From: DATJFQ01 sp035495555
Lineage (GTDB): Bacteria; Acidobacteriota; Vicinamibacteria; Vicinamibacterales; 2-12-FULL-66-21
Length of the DNA stretch: 64,000 bases
Direction: 5' to 3'
Assembly: GCA_035495555.1 (NCBI GenBank)
Contig: DATJFQ010000078.1
Location: forward strand, 61,096-125,095
The position numbers and the translations under genes were made by a program. The notes under the pieces are model-generated. The model ran no database searches, was not told the origin of the DNA, and worked only from the letters and a program-made list of their open reading frames with translations. Below, one piece after another: positions 27,589 through 36,342 of this stretch (position 1 is the stretch's first letter; each line of letters opens with the position of its first letter).

Positions 27589-30393
27589 ATGTCCGTACGT
27601 CGTTCCCGCGGGCTTGCGATCGCGGCGTTGTGCCTGGCTGCCGTCGCGACCGTTCCCGCCGCGCAGTCCTCATCCGTCACCACACCGAAGCAGTTCTTCG
27701 GCTTCAGCGTCGGCGACGACTATCAATTATTCAACTACACGCAATACAGCGAGTACATCCGGAAGCTCGAGAAGGAAACGAACCGGATGAAGATCGTCGA
27801 GATCGGCAAGACGTCCGAAGGGCGCCCGATGCTGATGGCGATCATCACGTCCCCGGAAAACTTCAAGAAACTCGATCGGTACAAGGACATCTCGCGCCGC
27901 CTCGCGCTGGCCGACGGCCTGACCGACGATCAGGCACACGCGCTGGCGAAAGAAGGCAAGGCGGTCGTCTGGATCGACGGCGGACTGCACGCGACCGAGG
28001 TACTCGGCGCCGCGCAGCTCACCGAGATGATTTACCAGATGGTCAGCCGCACCGACCCGGAGACGATGCGGTTCCTGGACGACGACATCGTGCTCTGCAC
28101 GAACGTCAATCCCGACGGCATGGAACTCGTGTCCAACTGGTACATGCGCGAGAAGGACCCGCAGCAGCGGTCGCTCTCGAACGTGCCGCGCCTGTACAAC
28201 AAGTACGCCGGCCACGACGACAACCGCGACTTCTACATGTCGAACCTGTCGGAGACCACCAACATCAACCGGATCATGTATCAGGAGTGGTTTCCGCAGA
28301 TTGTCTACAATCACCATCAGACCGGACCCGCCGGCACCGTGATGTTCGCCCCGCCCTTCCGGGATCCCTTCAACTACAACTTCGATCCGCAGGTCCCCAA
28401 CGAAATCGATCTTGTCGGCGCCGCGCTGAACGAGCGGATGATTGCCGAAGGGAAGCCTGGCGTGACGACCCGGAAGGGATCGAGTTACTCGACCTGGTGG
28501 AACGGCGGGCTTCGCACCGAGGTGTACTTCCACAACATGATCGGGCTGCTGACGGAGACAATCGGCAGCCCGACGCCTGTCTCCATCCCGTTCATTCCGT
28601 CGAAGCAACTGCCGGATTCGAGTCTCTACTATCCGATCGAACCGCAGCCGTGGCACTTCCGGCAATCCATTGACTACTCCATCACCGCGAACCGCGCCGT
28701 GCTCGATATTGCGTCGCGGCAGAAGGAACACTTCCTCTACAACATCTACCGGATGGGCAGGAACTCCATCGAGCGCGGCGGCCGCGACACCTGGACGACG
28801 ACGCCGCACGAAATCGCCGCGGCGGAGGAGGCGCTGGCCGGCGGCCGGCGCGGTGGCGCCAACGCCGATCAGAGCGGAGGATTCGGCCGCGGAAACGCGA
28901 CAGGCACGCGCGAGCAGTTCGAGAAGCTGTTGCGCGATCCGGCCAAGCGCGACCCGCGCGGGTTTATCGTGCCGGCAAATCAGCCCGACTTCCCGACGGC
29001 CACGAAGTTCATCAACACGCTGATCAAAAACGGCGTCACGATCGAACGCGCCACGGCGGCGTTCACCGTCGCCGGCAAGAACTATCCCGCGGGATCGTAC
29101 GTCGTGAAGACGGCCCAGGCCTTCCGCCCGCACGTGATGGACATGTTCGAGCCGCAGGATCACCCGAACGACATTCCGTATCCGGGTGGACCGCCGACGC
29201 CGCCGTACGACAACGCAGGTTACACGCTCGCGTTTCAAATGGGCGTCCAGTTCGACCGCGTGCTCGACGGGTTCGATGGGCCGTTCGAGAAAGTGAGCGG
29301 GCTGCAGAAGCCCGCGCCCGCGACCGTAACCGGTACCGCGACCGCCGGGTACACCTTCAGCCACGCCATCAACGACTCCTTCACCGCGATCAACCGGCTG
29401 CTCGCCGCGGGTGAGGACGTGACCTGGATCACGGGCGGCCCGCAGGCCGGCACGTTCTTCGTCGCCGCCAGGCCGTCGACACGGGCCGCGGTGGAGAAGA
29501 TTGCCGCCGATCTCGGCGTTGGTTTCGAAGGCGTGCCGGCGCAACCCGCCGGGGACGCCATCAAACTGCGCAAGCTCCGCATCGGCCTCTCGGATCGCTA
29601 TGGCGGGTCGATGCCGTCGGGGTGGACGCGGTATCTGCTCGAGCAGTTCGAATTCCCGTTCGACGTCGTCTTCCCGAAAACGCTCGACGCCGGCAACCTG
29701 ATTGCGAAGTACGACGTCCTCGTGTTTCCGAGCGACATGATTCCGCCGCAACTGGCAGGCGGCGGTCGAGGCGGCCGCGGCGGAGGCCGCGGAGGCGCCG
29801 GGGGGCGCGGCGGGCAGCCGCCGGCCGACATCCCGGCCGAGTATCAGGATCAGCTCGGGTCCATTACGGCGCAGACATTGACCCAGCTTCGGAAATTCGT
29901 CGAAGACGGCGGGACGATCGTTGCCGTGGGGAATTCGTCCGAGCTCGGCGAAGCGCTCGGCTTGCCGATGGGCAACCACCTTGTCGAGCGATCGCCGAAC
30001 GGCGACGTCACGCCGCTCCCGCGCGAGAAGTATTACGTGCCAGGGTCCGTGCTGCGCATGGCGGTCGACAATCGTTCGCCGATCGCTCAGGGATTCGCGG
30101 ATCACGTCGACGTCTTCTTCGAGAACAACCCGGTGTTCCAACTGGATCCGGATGCGGAACTGCACGGCGTCAAACCGATCGGCTGGTTCGACAGCGCGAC
30201 GCCGCTTCGCAGCGGCTGGGCGTGGGGAGAGGGTTACCTCGACGGGGGAGTTGTCGGCGTCGATGCGACGCTCGGCAAGGGCCACCTGTTCCTGTTCGGA
30301 CCTGAGATCACCTTCCGCGGCCAGCCCCACGGCACGTTCAAGTTCCTGTTCAACGGGATTTTTCTGGGAGGTCAGGCGGCAGACAAAAGATAA
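27589..30393 (+). CDS. Secreted M14-family zinc carboxypeptidase-like protein
   Basis: 934 residues, a long acidobacterial form. Signal peptide (GLAIAALCLAAVATVPAAQ). The M14 domain (about 45-380) has zinc ligands H134 and E137 in GGLHATE and a His in VYNHHQTG (242/243), a substrate-binding Arg in HDDNRDFY and catalytic Glu in LLTETIG (323). The remaining 500 residues contain a glutamine-amidotransferase-like alpha/beta part (YDVLVFPSDM, GGTIVAVGNSSELGEALG) interrupted by a Gly/Arg-rich loop of about 25 residues. It probably digests peptides outside the cytoplasm. Its ribosome binding site GGGAGG lies in a small hairpin. It follows the pseudopilin gene by 28 nt. Confidence 0.92.
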   Translation: MSVRRSRGLAIAALCLAAVATVPAAQSSSVTTPKQFFGFSVGDDYQLFNYTQYSEYIRKLEKETNRMKIVEIGKTSEGRPMLMAIITSPENFKKLDRYKDISRRLALADGLTDDQAHALAKEGKAVVWIDGGLHATEVLGAAQLTEMIYQMVSRTDPETMRFLDDDIVLCTNVNPDGMELVSNWYMREKDPQQRSLSNVPRLYNKYAGHDDNRDFYMSNLSETTNINRIMYQEWFPQIVYNHHQTGPAGTVMFAPPFRDPFNYNFDPQVPNEIDLVGAALNERMIAEGKPGVTTRKGSSYSTWWNGGLRTEVYFHNMIGLLTETIGSPTPVSIPFIPSKQLPDSSLYYPIEPQPWHFRQSIDYSITANRAVLDIASRQKEHFLYNIYRMGRNSIERGGRDTWTTTPHEIAAAEEALAGGRRGGANADQSGGFGRGNATGTREQFEKLLRDPAKRDPRGFIVPANQPDFPTATKFINTLIKNGVTIERATAAFTVAGKNYPAGSYVVKTAQAFRPHVMDMFEPQDHPNDIPYPGGPPTPPYDNAGYTLAFQMGVQFDRVLDGFDGPFEKVSGLQKPAPATVTGTATAGYTFSHAINDSFTAINRLLAAGEDVTWITGGPQAGTFFVAARPSTRAAVEKIAADLGVGFEGVPAQPAGDAIKLRKLRIGLSDRYGGSMPSGWTRYLLEQFEFPFDVVFPKTLDAGNLIAKYDVLVFPSDMIPPQLAGGGRGGRGGGRGGAGGRGGQPPADIPAEYQDQLGSITAQTLTQLRKFVEDGGTIVAVGNSSELGEALGLPMGNHLVERSPNGDVTPLPREKYYVPGSVLRMAVDNRSPIAQGFADHVDVFFENNPVFQLDPDAELHGVKPIGWFDSATPLRSGWAWGEGYLDGGVVGVDATLGKGHLFLFGPEITFRGQPHGTFKFLFNGIFLGGQAADKR

Positions 30394-30424
30394 CCACACA
30401 ACTGCGCAACTACCAACTACTCGA
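30394..30424. repeat. AACT-family heptad element after the M14 gene
   Basis: Units AACTGCGC, AACTACC, AACTACTC begin right after the stop. The text is the complement of the right half of the element at 26776-26855. Confidence 0.7.
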
Positions 30425-30428
30425 GAAC

Positions 30429-30449
30429 GGCGGCCCATAGAAGGCCGCC
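30429..30449. terminator. Hairpin in the convergent gap after the M14 gene
   Basis: GGCGGCC-CATAGAA-GGCCGCC is a perfect 7-bp stem without a T-tract. A second small hairpin CGAAGC/GCTTCG lies at 30529-30547. The remainder of 30450-30671 shows no gene. A termination role is inferred from position between convergent genes. Confidence 0.4.
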
Positions 30450-30671
30450 CTACGATCACAAATCCGAGCCTCTAAACAGCGACACGAGCCGACGGCTTCT
30501 CGCAGAGGCCCCGAAAGCCCGACGGACCCGAAGCAAAACAGGCTTCGATTTCGGGATCTTCGGGACTTCGCGATCTACGTGATTGCCGTCAGCGCGTCTC
30601 AGCCGACAGTGGCCGCCGTCTGGAGACGCCGCTCGGAAACTGACCCAGTACGTCGCGCCAACGGCAAACGG

Positions 30672-31052
30672 CTAACGTTTTTTCCGTCCGCCCTTTGAGG
30701 ACTTCTTAGCGCTGGAGGCCGATTTACGGCCGCCCTTCGCGGCACCCCGACTGCTCTTTGCCGCACTCCGGCCGCCCTTGGCAGCAGCCCGGCCGCCCTT
30801 GCTGGACCTCGAGCCGCCCTTCGCTGCTTTACGCCCGCCCTTTGCCGACTTCCGCGAGGAGCCTTTGGTGCTGCGGGAGCCGCTCGCGCTCTTGCGGGAC
30901 GTCTTGCGCCGCGAACCCGCCGACTGCCTGGCGCTCCCGGCGGACGCGGCGGGTCCTGCCGTGTCAGTGGTGGTCTGCGCCGTATCGCCAGCCGGGGCGC
31001 CGGTTTCCGGCATCAGGACGTCGTCGTTCGGCTGATTCTGCTCGTCTGCCAT
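30672..31052 (-). CDS. Histone H1-like basic protein
   Basis: 126 residues. The first 40 are acidic or neutral (DEQNQPNDDVLMPETGAPAGD), the remaining 85 are Lys/Arg/Ala/Gly/Ser only, with recurring KGGRKAAKGG and AKSSRGAAKGG units resembling the C-terminal tails of histone H1 and bacterial Hc1/AlgP-like proteins. It very likely binds DNA and condenses the nucleoid non-specifically. ATG 31052 has GGAGG 5 nt upstream. Low-complexity tails of this kind vary in length even between close strains. Confidence 0.8.
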   Translation of the reverse strand: MADEQNQPNDDVLMPETGAPAGDTAQTTTDTAGPAASAGSARQSAGSRRKTSRKSASGSRSTKGSSRKSAKGGRKAAKGGSRSSKGGRAAAKGGRSAAKSSRGAAKGGRKSASSAKKSSKGGRKKR

Positions 31053-31149
31053 AGAACCTCCAGGGCGGCCTCTGCGGTCTCAAGCCCAGCCGAATAGTAG
31101 CAGGATCGCGCCGCCGCGCTACACCCAAGTTCGTGATCGCGCGCGGATT

Positions 31150-31401
31150 TCATCCACTGTCCACCCATCGCTCGACGGGGACCGACAACAGCCAGTACTT
31201 CCGGCGGAGATCGAGCACGTGATCGATGTAGTGCGCCTTCTCGACGCGGCCCGCGAGCAGGGAATCTCGAAGCCTCCGGATCTCGTAGCGGTACAGGTCA
31301 CTGAGCGCGCGACGCGCCGCCCCTGGCGGCGTCCCGGCGGTAGGAGCGAGGCCGTGTCGGGACAACGCCTCCAGCACGTCGGGGTGGTAGCGATACGCCA
31401 C
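31150..31401 (-). CDS. Small conserved-looking protein of unknown function
   Basis: 83 residues, GTG start. Composition is soluble and Arg-rich with a pattern LSRHGLAPTAGTPPGAARR / LSDLYRYEIRRLRDSLLAG / KYWLLSVPVERWV that looks like two amphipathic helices plus a short C-terminal block. No domain recognised. It lies 53 nt upstream of, and divergent from, the HerA-like ATPase, and 97 nt upstream of the H1-like gene on the same strand. Confidence 0.6.
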   Translation of the reverse strand: MAYRYHPDVLEALSRHGLAPTAGTPPGAARRALSDLYRYEIRRLRDSLLAGRVEKAHYIDHVLDLRRKYWLLSVPVERWVDSG

Positions 31402-31442
31402 GGGGCCGACGTTATCTCTTTTTAACGGCGTGCGGAACTCGA

Positions 31443-31448
31443 TACGAT
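31443..31448 (+). promoter_or_regulatory. -10-like element for a probably leaderless HerA-like gene
   Basis: TACGAT ends 6 nt before the ATG at 31455. No Shine-Dalgarno is present in between. No good -35 hexamer was found. Confidence 0.4.
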
Positions 31449-31454
31449 TGCCTC

Positions 31455-33875
31455 ATGCAGGACTTCGAGAAGCTTGGCGTCTTCTACCTCGGTCGCCAGA
31501 CGGATCCCTCCGGCGGCCACCCCGGCGCTCCCGTTCTCTACGATTCGCGCGATCTGGTGACCCACGCGGTCTGCGTCGGGATGACCGGCAGCGGCAAGAC
31601 AGGTTTGTGTATTTCGATCATCGAGGAAGCTGCGCTCGACGGCGTCCCGGTGATCGCCATTGATCCGAAGGGCGACCTCTCGAACCTGCTGCTCACGTTC
31701 CCGGCGCTCACGGCGCAGGAGTTCGCTCCCTGGATCAACCAGGACGATGCGCGGCTGGCCGGTGCGACCGCGGACGCTTACGCGCAGCAGCAGGCGGATC
31801 TCTGGAAGAAGGGCCTCGCCGAGTGGGGCGAGGATGGCGACCGCATCAAGCGGCTCAAAGCCGCCGCTGATTTCGCGATCTACACGCCGGCCAGCCGTGC
31901 CGGCCTGCCGATTTCGATCCTGTCTTCGTTTGCTGCGCCTCCGGCATCCGTTCGCGACGATCGCGAGGCGATGACCGAACGCGCGTCGAGCACGGCCATC
32001 AGCATTCTCACGCTCGCCGGCGCGGACGCGGAACCGCGGGGTCGCGAGCACACGTTCGTGTCGGCGCTCTTCGCGAACGCATGGCAGAACGGGCGCGACC
32101 TCGATCTCGCGTCGCTCATTCAGCAGATTCAGACGCCGCCCCTGCAGACGATCGGTGTGCTCGACGTCGAGTCGTTCTTTCCTGCGAAAGAGCGGTTCTC
32201 GCTCGCGATGCAGTTGAACAACGTGCTCGCGTCCCCCGGATTCGAGCAGTGGCTCGAAGGACCTCCCCTCGATCCCGGGCTGCTGCTCTATGGATCAAAG
32301 GGCAAACCGCGGGTTTCGGTGATCTCGATCGCGCACCTCGCCGACAGCGAGCGCATGTTTTTCGTCTCGCTGCTGCTCAACCAGGTCGTCGCGTGGATGC
32401 GCACGCAGACGGGCACCACGAGCCTGCGAGCGATCGTTTACATGGACGAAATTGCCGGATATCTGCCGCCCGTCGCCGCGCCGCCATCCAAGGCGCCGAT
32501 GATGACGCTGCTGAAGCAGGCGCGCGCGTTCGGGATCGGGCTCGTCCTTGCGACGCAGAATCCCGTCGACCTCGATTACAAAGCGCTGTCGAATACCGGC
32601 ACGTGGTTCCTCGGCCGGCTGCAAACCGAACGCGACAAGGCGCGCGTGCTCGACGGCCTCGAAGGCGCCGCGGCCGGTTCGCTCGATCGCGATGCTGCGG
32701 ACAAGGCGCTGTCGGCGCTCGGCAAACGCGTGTTCCTGCTCCACGACGTTCACTCGGCCGGTCCGATCACGTTCCAGACGCGCTGGACCATGTCGTATCT
32801 TCGCGGTCCGCTGTCGAAAGATCAGATCAAGACCTTGATGAGCGGAGTGGCGGATCCCGCCGCCTCCGCAGCGGCCGTCAAGGCGGCACCGTCCGCTGGC
32901 GGGGTGGGACCCTCCGCAGCGGCAGCGTCGGCGCCGCCCCAGCCCGCATCATCCGAAGCGTCCGCGGAGGTGACGGCTTCCGCGCCCGTGCTGCCGCCGT
33001 CGATCCAGCAATACTTCCTGCCCACCGCCTCGCCGTCCCCCCGCTATGAGGCGGTGGCCCTCGGGATCGCGAAGGTGGGGTTCGTCGACACGAAACTGCA
33101 GATTTCAGAAAGCCGCGACATCATCGCGGCGACGCCGATCGGGGAGGGTGCCGTCCCTGTCGATTGGACCGCGGCGGAAGTGCTGGACATGGCCCCGTCG
33201 GATCTCGCCAGCGCGCCGGAAGCCGCCGCAACGTTCGCGCCGCTCCCCAAAGCGGCCACCCAGCCGAAGAACTACACAGCCTGGCAGAAGGTCTTCACGA
33301 CCTGGCTCGCCGGATCGCAGACGCTTCAATTGCAGCGCCACGCCTCGTCCAAGCTGACGGCAAAACCGGGCGAGTCCGAACGTGATTTCGCCATCCGCGT
33401 CCAGACGGCGCAGCGCGAGGCGCGCGATGCCGAGGTCGATGATTTGCGGAAGAAGTTCGAGTCGCAGCGCGCTCGCCTCGAGGATCAACTGCGTCGCGCG
33501 CAGCAGACCGTCGACAAAGAGCAGGAGCAGGCGTCGCAGCAGAAGCTGCAGACCGTCGTCTCTCTCGGCGCGACCGTCGTCGGTGCGTTGTTCGGGCGAA
33601 AGGCGTTCAGCGCCGGGACGCTCGGCCGCGCCACGACCGCCGCGCGAGGGTTCGGTCGCGCGTCGAAGGAGGCCGACGACGTGCACCGGGCGCAGGAGAA
33701 CGTGGACGAGACGAAGAAGAAGCTCGACGATCTCGATGCGCAGATTGCCGACGAAACCAAGGCGATCCAGGCGCGGTACGACGCGGACGCCGCGAAAATC
33801 GACACCGTGCAGCTCGCGCCCAAGCGGGGCCAGATTTCCGTGCAGTGCGTCGCGCTCGGCTGGCGCGCGCGGTAG
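31455..33875 (+). CDS. HerA/VirB4-like ATPase with C-terminal coiled coil
   Basis: 806 residues. The ATPase part (about 1-460) has Walker A VGMTGSGKTG at 41-50, IDPKGDLSNLL, Walker B LRAIVYMDEIAGYLPP and a sensor block LVLATQNPVDLDYKALSN, as in DUF87/DUF853 HerA-type DNA translocases. A Pro/Ala/Ser-rich linker (about 465-525) leads to a C-terminal region with a long coiled coil (RDAEVDDLRKKFESQRARLEDQLRR), one Gly/Ala-rich hydrophobic stretch (VVSLGATVVGALFGRKAF) and another coiled coil. Possibly a DNA-pumping or chromosome-maintenance ATPase. No NurA-like nuclease or other defence gene is next to it, so I do not call it a defence system. Confidence 0.82.
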   Translation: MQDFEKLGVFYLGRQTDPSGGHPGAPVLYDSRDLVTHAVCVGMTGSGKTGLCISIIEEAALDGVPVIAIDPKGDLSNLLLTFPALTAQEFAPWINQDDARLAGATADAYAQQQADLWKKGLAEWGEDGDRIKRLKAAADFAIYTPASRAGLPISILSSFAAPPASVRDDREAMTERASSTAISILTLAGADAEPRGREHTFVSALFANAWQNGRDLDLASLIQQIQTPPLQTIGVLDVESFFPAKERFSLAMQLNNVLASPGFEQWLEGPPLDPGLLLYGSKGKPRVSVISIAHLADSERMFFVSLLLNQVVAWMRTQTGTTSLRAIVYMDEIAGYLPPVAAPPSKAPMMTLLKQARAFGIGLVLATQNPVDLDYKALSNTGTWFLGRLQTERDKARVLDGLEGAAAGSLDRDAADKALSALGKRVFLLHDVHSAGPITFQTRWTMSYLRGPLSKDQIKTLMSGVADPAASAAAVKAAPSAGGVGPSAAAASAPPQPASSEASAEVTASAPVLPPSIQQYFLPTASPSPRYEAVALGIAKVGFVDTKLQISESRDIIAATPIGEGAVPVDWTAAEVLDMAPSDLASAPEAAATFAPLPKAATQPKNYTAWQKVFTTWLAGSQTLQLQRHASSKLTAKPGESERDFAIRVQTAQREARDAEVDDLRKKFESQRARLEDQLRRAQQTVDKEQEQASQQKLQTVVSLGATVVGALFGRKAFSAGTLGRATTAARGFGRASKEADDVHRAQENVDETKKKLDDLDAQIADETKAIQARYDADAAKIDTVQLAPKRGQISVQCVALGWRAR

Positions 33876-33928
33876 AAGTCGGGCATACGCGATGGTGACG
33901 CGCGGGAACACGCGCGCACCCGCAGACG

Positions 33929-35056
33929 TTACCGGTCGGGGCAGGGGCCGGCAGTCTCGATCTGCTCCACCTTGTCCATGAACGCGCGCGCCCATGCGTC
34001 GGGGTCGTGCGCGGCGGCCACCACCTGATTCAGTTGCGTGACGCCCGATCCGGTGAAGAGGCTGCGGACTTGCGCAACGCTCAAGCGCCGCAGCAGCCGG
34101 AGCACCAGTTGCCGCCCCTCCTCAGAAATGACATGTTCGCCGAACGTGCCGCCGTCGTAGGGGAGCGCCTTCATCGTGGCGATGCAGGATCTCGCGTCGG
34201 CCCAGATCTGTGTGCGTTGCCAGTTCGGCAGATCGACTTTGAGCGGGCCGAACGTCGCGCCGAGGTCCTGGACCATCGCGATCGGCGCCGCGCACACACC
34301 CTCGCTGTAGGGCACACCCGGCGGACAGAGGAGACGCTGGTTTGGTCCCTTGTTGTCCCAGTGCGCCAGCAGCACGGCCATCAGCCGGAGCGCGTCGACA
34401 TCGCGGCGCGGCGCACCGCCCAGATGAGGATCGATGCGGTCCAGCTCGAACCACGACCATCCCTGTCCGGGAGTGCTTTCGATGATGTGCCCCTCCTTCC
34501 GGCGCTCGATGGTGGGCTCATCAAAGGTGACGGCGCGATTCGTTTGAGCGCCCGCAAGGCACCGGTCGCGCGCGCCGCCTGAATCCAGGCATTGCAGGGC
34601 GCTGAACGGATCGGCCGGGCACCCGAAACAGCTGACGCTGTGTACACGGAAGATGTGATCCACAGGAAACCCGAGCGCCCACATCAGCCGCGACGCCGCC
34701 GTTTCTGCCGGCAGTTCCGGGTTCTGCGGTCCGTACTTCACTCTGATATTGCTGCCGTCCGGCGTGCGGCAGTGGAACTTGGGCGTGGTCCCGTCGACAG
34801 CGTCGAAGAGGAACGTGCACGTGACGTCGTCCTCATCGCGAAACGGGCCGGGCGGGTTGCGCGAGAGGTCGACCCGCTCGATGGCAAGATCGGGCTCACG
34901 CCAGACGTGCGCGCGCACCAGCGATGCGTCGCGCGCCTCTGGGGTCACCCGGGAATCGCGGGTATCTGTGGACGGTGTCGATCCCGAACAGGCGGTGAGC
35001 AGGGGGAAGAGGAGGATCGCCACACCGGCTCGCACGACGGCAGCGTAGCATCCCAT
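33929..35056 (-). CDS. Lipoprotein with protein-kinase-like motifs
   Basis: 375 residues. A lipoprotein signal peptide ends at LLTAC (Cys23). The mature part shows, in order, motifs that match a kinase fold: Lys107 in IRVKYGP, Glu118 in LPAETAASRLMWALGF, the loop AHWDNKGPNQ with D234-x-K-x-x-N239, and D264-L-G in VQDLGATFG. This is the spacing of beta3-Lys, alphaC-Glu, catalytic loop and DFG in atypical kinases (HipA, Fam20C-like). Ten or so Cys suggest disulfides and an extracytoplasmic location. I do not recognise a named family; the kinase reading is inference. Codon usage is normal. Neighbours (HerA-like ATPase, TatT-like lipoprotein) give no clear functional link. Confidence 0.75.
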   Translation of the reverse strand: MGCYAAVVRAGVAILLFPLLTACSGSTPSTDTRDSRVTPEARDASLVRAHVWREPDLAIERVDLSRNPPGPFRDEDDVTCTFLFDAVDGTTPKFHCRTPDGSNIRVKYGPQNPELPAETAASRLMWALGFPVDHIFRVHSVSCFGCPADPFSALQCLDSGGARDRCLAGAQTNRAVTFDEPTIERRKEGHIIESTPGQGWSWFELDRIDPHLGGAPRRDVDALRLMAVLLAHWDNKGPNQRLLCPPGVPYSEGVCAAPIAMVQDLGATFGPLKVDLPNWQRTQIWADARSCIATMKALPYDGGTFGEHVISEEGRQLVLRLLRRLSVAQVRSLFTGSGVTQLNQVVAAAHDPDAWARAFMDKVEQIETAGPCPDR

Positions 35057-35091
35057 TGTCGAGATTCATCCAACAGCCGCTCCCACTCATT

Positions 35092-35151
35092 CAATCTGCA
35101 GTCTGCAATCTGACTTCAATCTTCAATCTGCAATCATCAATGTTCAATTCT
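35092..35151 (+). repeat. Heptad repeat, CAATNNN family
   Basis: Eight 7-mers CA[A/G]TNNN (CAATCTG three times, CAGTCTG, CAATCTT, CAATCAT, CAATGTT, CAATTCT) with one 4-nt interruption. It fills the space between two minus-strand genes and covers the last codon and stop of the small gene upstream. Confidence 0.8.
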
Positions 35152-35407
35152 CAGTGGGATACTTCTTCATGCCCGTGTCGGGATCCGGTGCGGTCCCGAC
35201 GCCGCCGTCAGCAATCTGTTCTTCGTGCTCCGCATACTGCGCGACGTCGGCTGCGGCGTTCGGCTGTTTCGTATCCGAGGCACGCCTGAGTCCGTCCGGC
35301 TTCTCGGCGGATTGTTGGTACGTGGGATCGGCAAAGCTGCCGCCTTCTCCTCCGACCTCGGCTGTCACCGGCAGGCGCTCGTCCCGATATCGCTTTCCAT
35401 CATCCAT
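35144..35407 (-). CDS. Small hydrophilic protein
   Basis: 87 residues from ATG 35407 (in-frame codons further upstream give no sensible protein). The sequence is very hydrophilic, with SFADPTYQQSAEKPDG, TKQPNAAADVAQYAEHEEQ and GTAPDPDTGMKKYP; no hydrophobic core, so it may be disordered or stress-related. No family recognised. It diverges from the TatT-like lipoprotein gene by 53 nt. Confidence 0.5.
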   Translation of the reverse strand: MDDGKRYRDERLPVTAEVGGEGGSFADPTYQQSAEKPDGLRRASDTKQPNAAADVAQYAEHEEQIADGGVGTAPDPDTGMKKYPTEN

Positions 35408-35460
35408 ACAGCTCGATCGAGCAAGGCGCGCGCCACAGCATGCTATCGTTGACGCCTTCA

Positions 35461-36342
35461 ATGCTTCCGAGTCTGCGCCGGCTCGCCGCGCCGGTCCTGC
35501 TTGCGGCCCTTGGCGGCTGCTCGCTGCATCAGGTGGCGGTGAACCGGATGGCATCCGCCCTCGCATCGAGCGCCGATGTCTACGAAGCGGACGACGATCC
35601 CGAGTTCGTCCGTCTCGCCGCCCCGTCGACGCTGAAGACGGTCGAGATGCTGCTGCAGCAGACGCCGCGCAACGAACAACTGCTGCTCACCGCCTGCCGG
35701 GGATTCACGGAGTATTCGTACGCGTTTCTTCACGTGCAGGCGGCAGTCGACGAGACCGACGATGCGCGGGCGCGCGATCTCCGAACGCGCGCCGGGCAGA
35801 TGTACCAGCGCGCCCGACGCTACTGCATCCGCGGGTTGATCGCGCGGCATCCGAACGTGTCGGCCGATCATCTCACCGACGGCTTGTCGTTCATGACACG
35901 CGCCGACGTTCCGTTCCTCTACTGGGCGGCGGCGTCCTGGGCCGCCGACCTGGCCGTCGCGCCCAATCCGCTCCTCCGCGTGGCCGAGGTGCCGTCCGTC
36001 CGCGCGTTGCTGACGCGGGCGCGGGACCTCGACGAAGCCTGGGACTCCGGCGCGATCTATGAGGCCATGATCGCGCTCGACGGCCTGCCGCGGCTCGCCG
36101 GCGGATCACCGGCAGCCGCGCGGGCGGACTTCGAACGCGCACGCCAGTTGTCGAGTGGGAAATCCGCCTTTGCCTACGTCGCGTACGCGGCGACGCTCTC
36201 GGATGCTGCGGAAAGAAAATCGCTGCTGGAACAGGCGCTCGCGATCGATGTCTCGTCGATGCCCGGCAAGCGGCTCACGAACCTGATCGCCCAGCGCTAT
36301 GCGCGGGCGGAACTGCGCGCCCTCAGCGCCGGCCGGCGGTGA
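35461..36342 (+). CDS. TatT-like (TRAP transporter T component) lipoprotein
   Basis: 293 residues. Signal peptide with lipobox LAALGGCS, then an all-helical repeat protein: ASALASSADVYEADDDPEFVRLAAPSTLKTVEMLL, NEQLLLTACRGFTEYSYAF, RARRYCIRGL and ALGLP-type helices near the end. This matches the TatT family (helical repeat lipoproteins associated with TRAP transporters), but no TatP substrate-binding protein or TRAP membrane subunits are nearby, so the partner is unknown. ATG 35461 gives the most compact signal peptide; ATG 35440 in frame is possible. Its end overlaps the opposing gene by 20 nt. Confidence 0.82.
   Translation: MLPSLRRLAAPVLLAALGGCSLHQVAVNRMASALASSADVYEADDDPEFVRLAAPSTLKTVEMLLQQTPRNEQLLLTACRGFTEYSYAFLHVQAAVDETDDARARDLRTRAGQMYQRARRYCIRGLIARHPNVSADHLTDGLSFMTRADVPFLYWAAASWAADLAVAPNPLLRVAEVPSVRALLTRARDLDEAWDSGAIYEAMIALDGLPRLAGGSPAAARADFERARQLSSGKSAFAYVAYAATLSDAAERKSLLEQALAIDVSSMPGKRLTNLIAQRYARAELRALSAGRR

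Noticed and set aside
27727..30459. Long open frame (910 codons) opposite the M14 peptidase
   Set aside because: No domain is recognisable and the plus strand encodes a full M14 protein with its zinc ligands.
31455..33875. HerA-like ATPase as part of an antiphage defence system
   Set aside because: No NurA, SIR2, nuclease or other partner gene lies beside it; the neighbours are an H1-like protein and lipoproteins.
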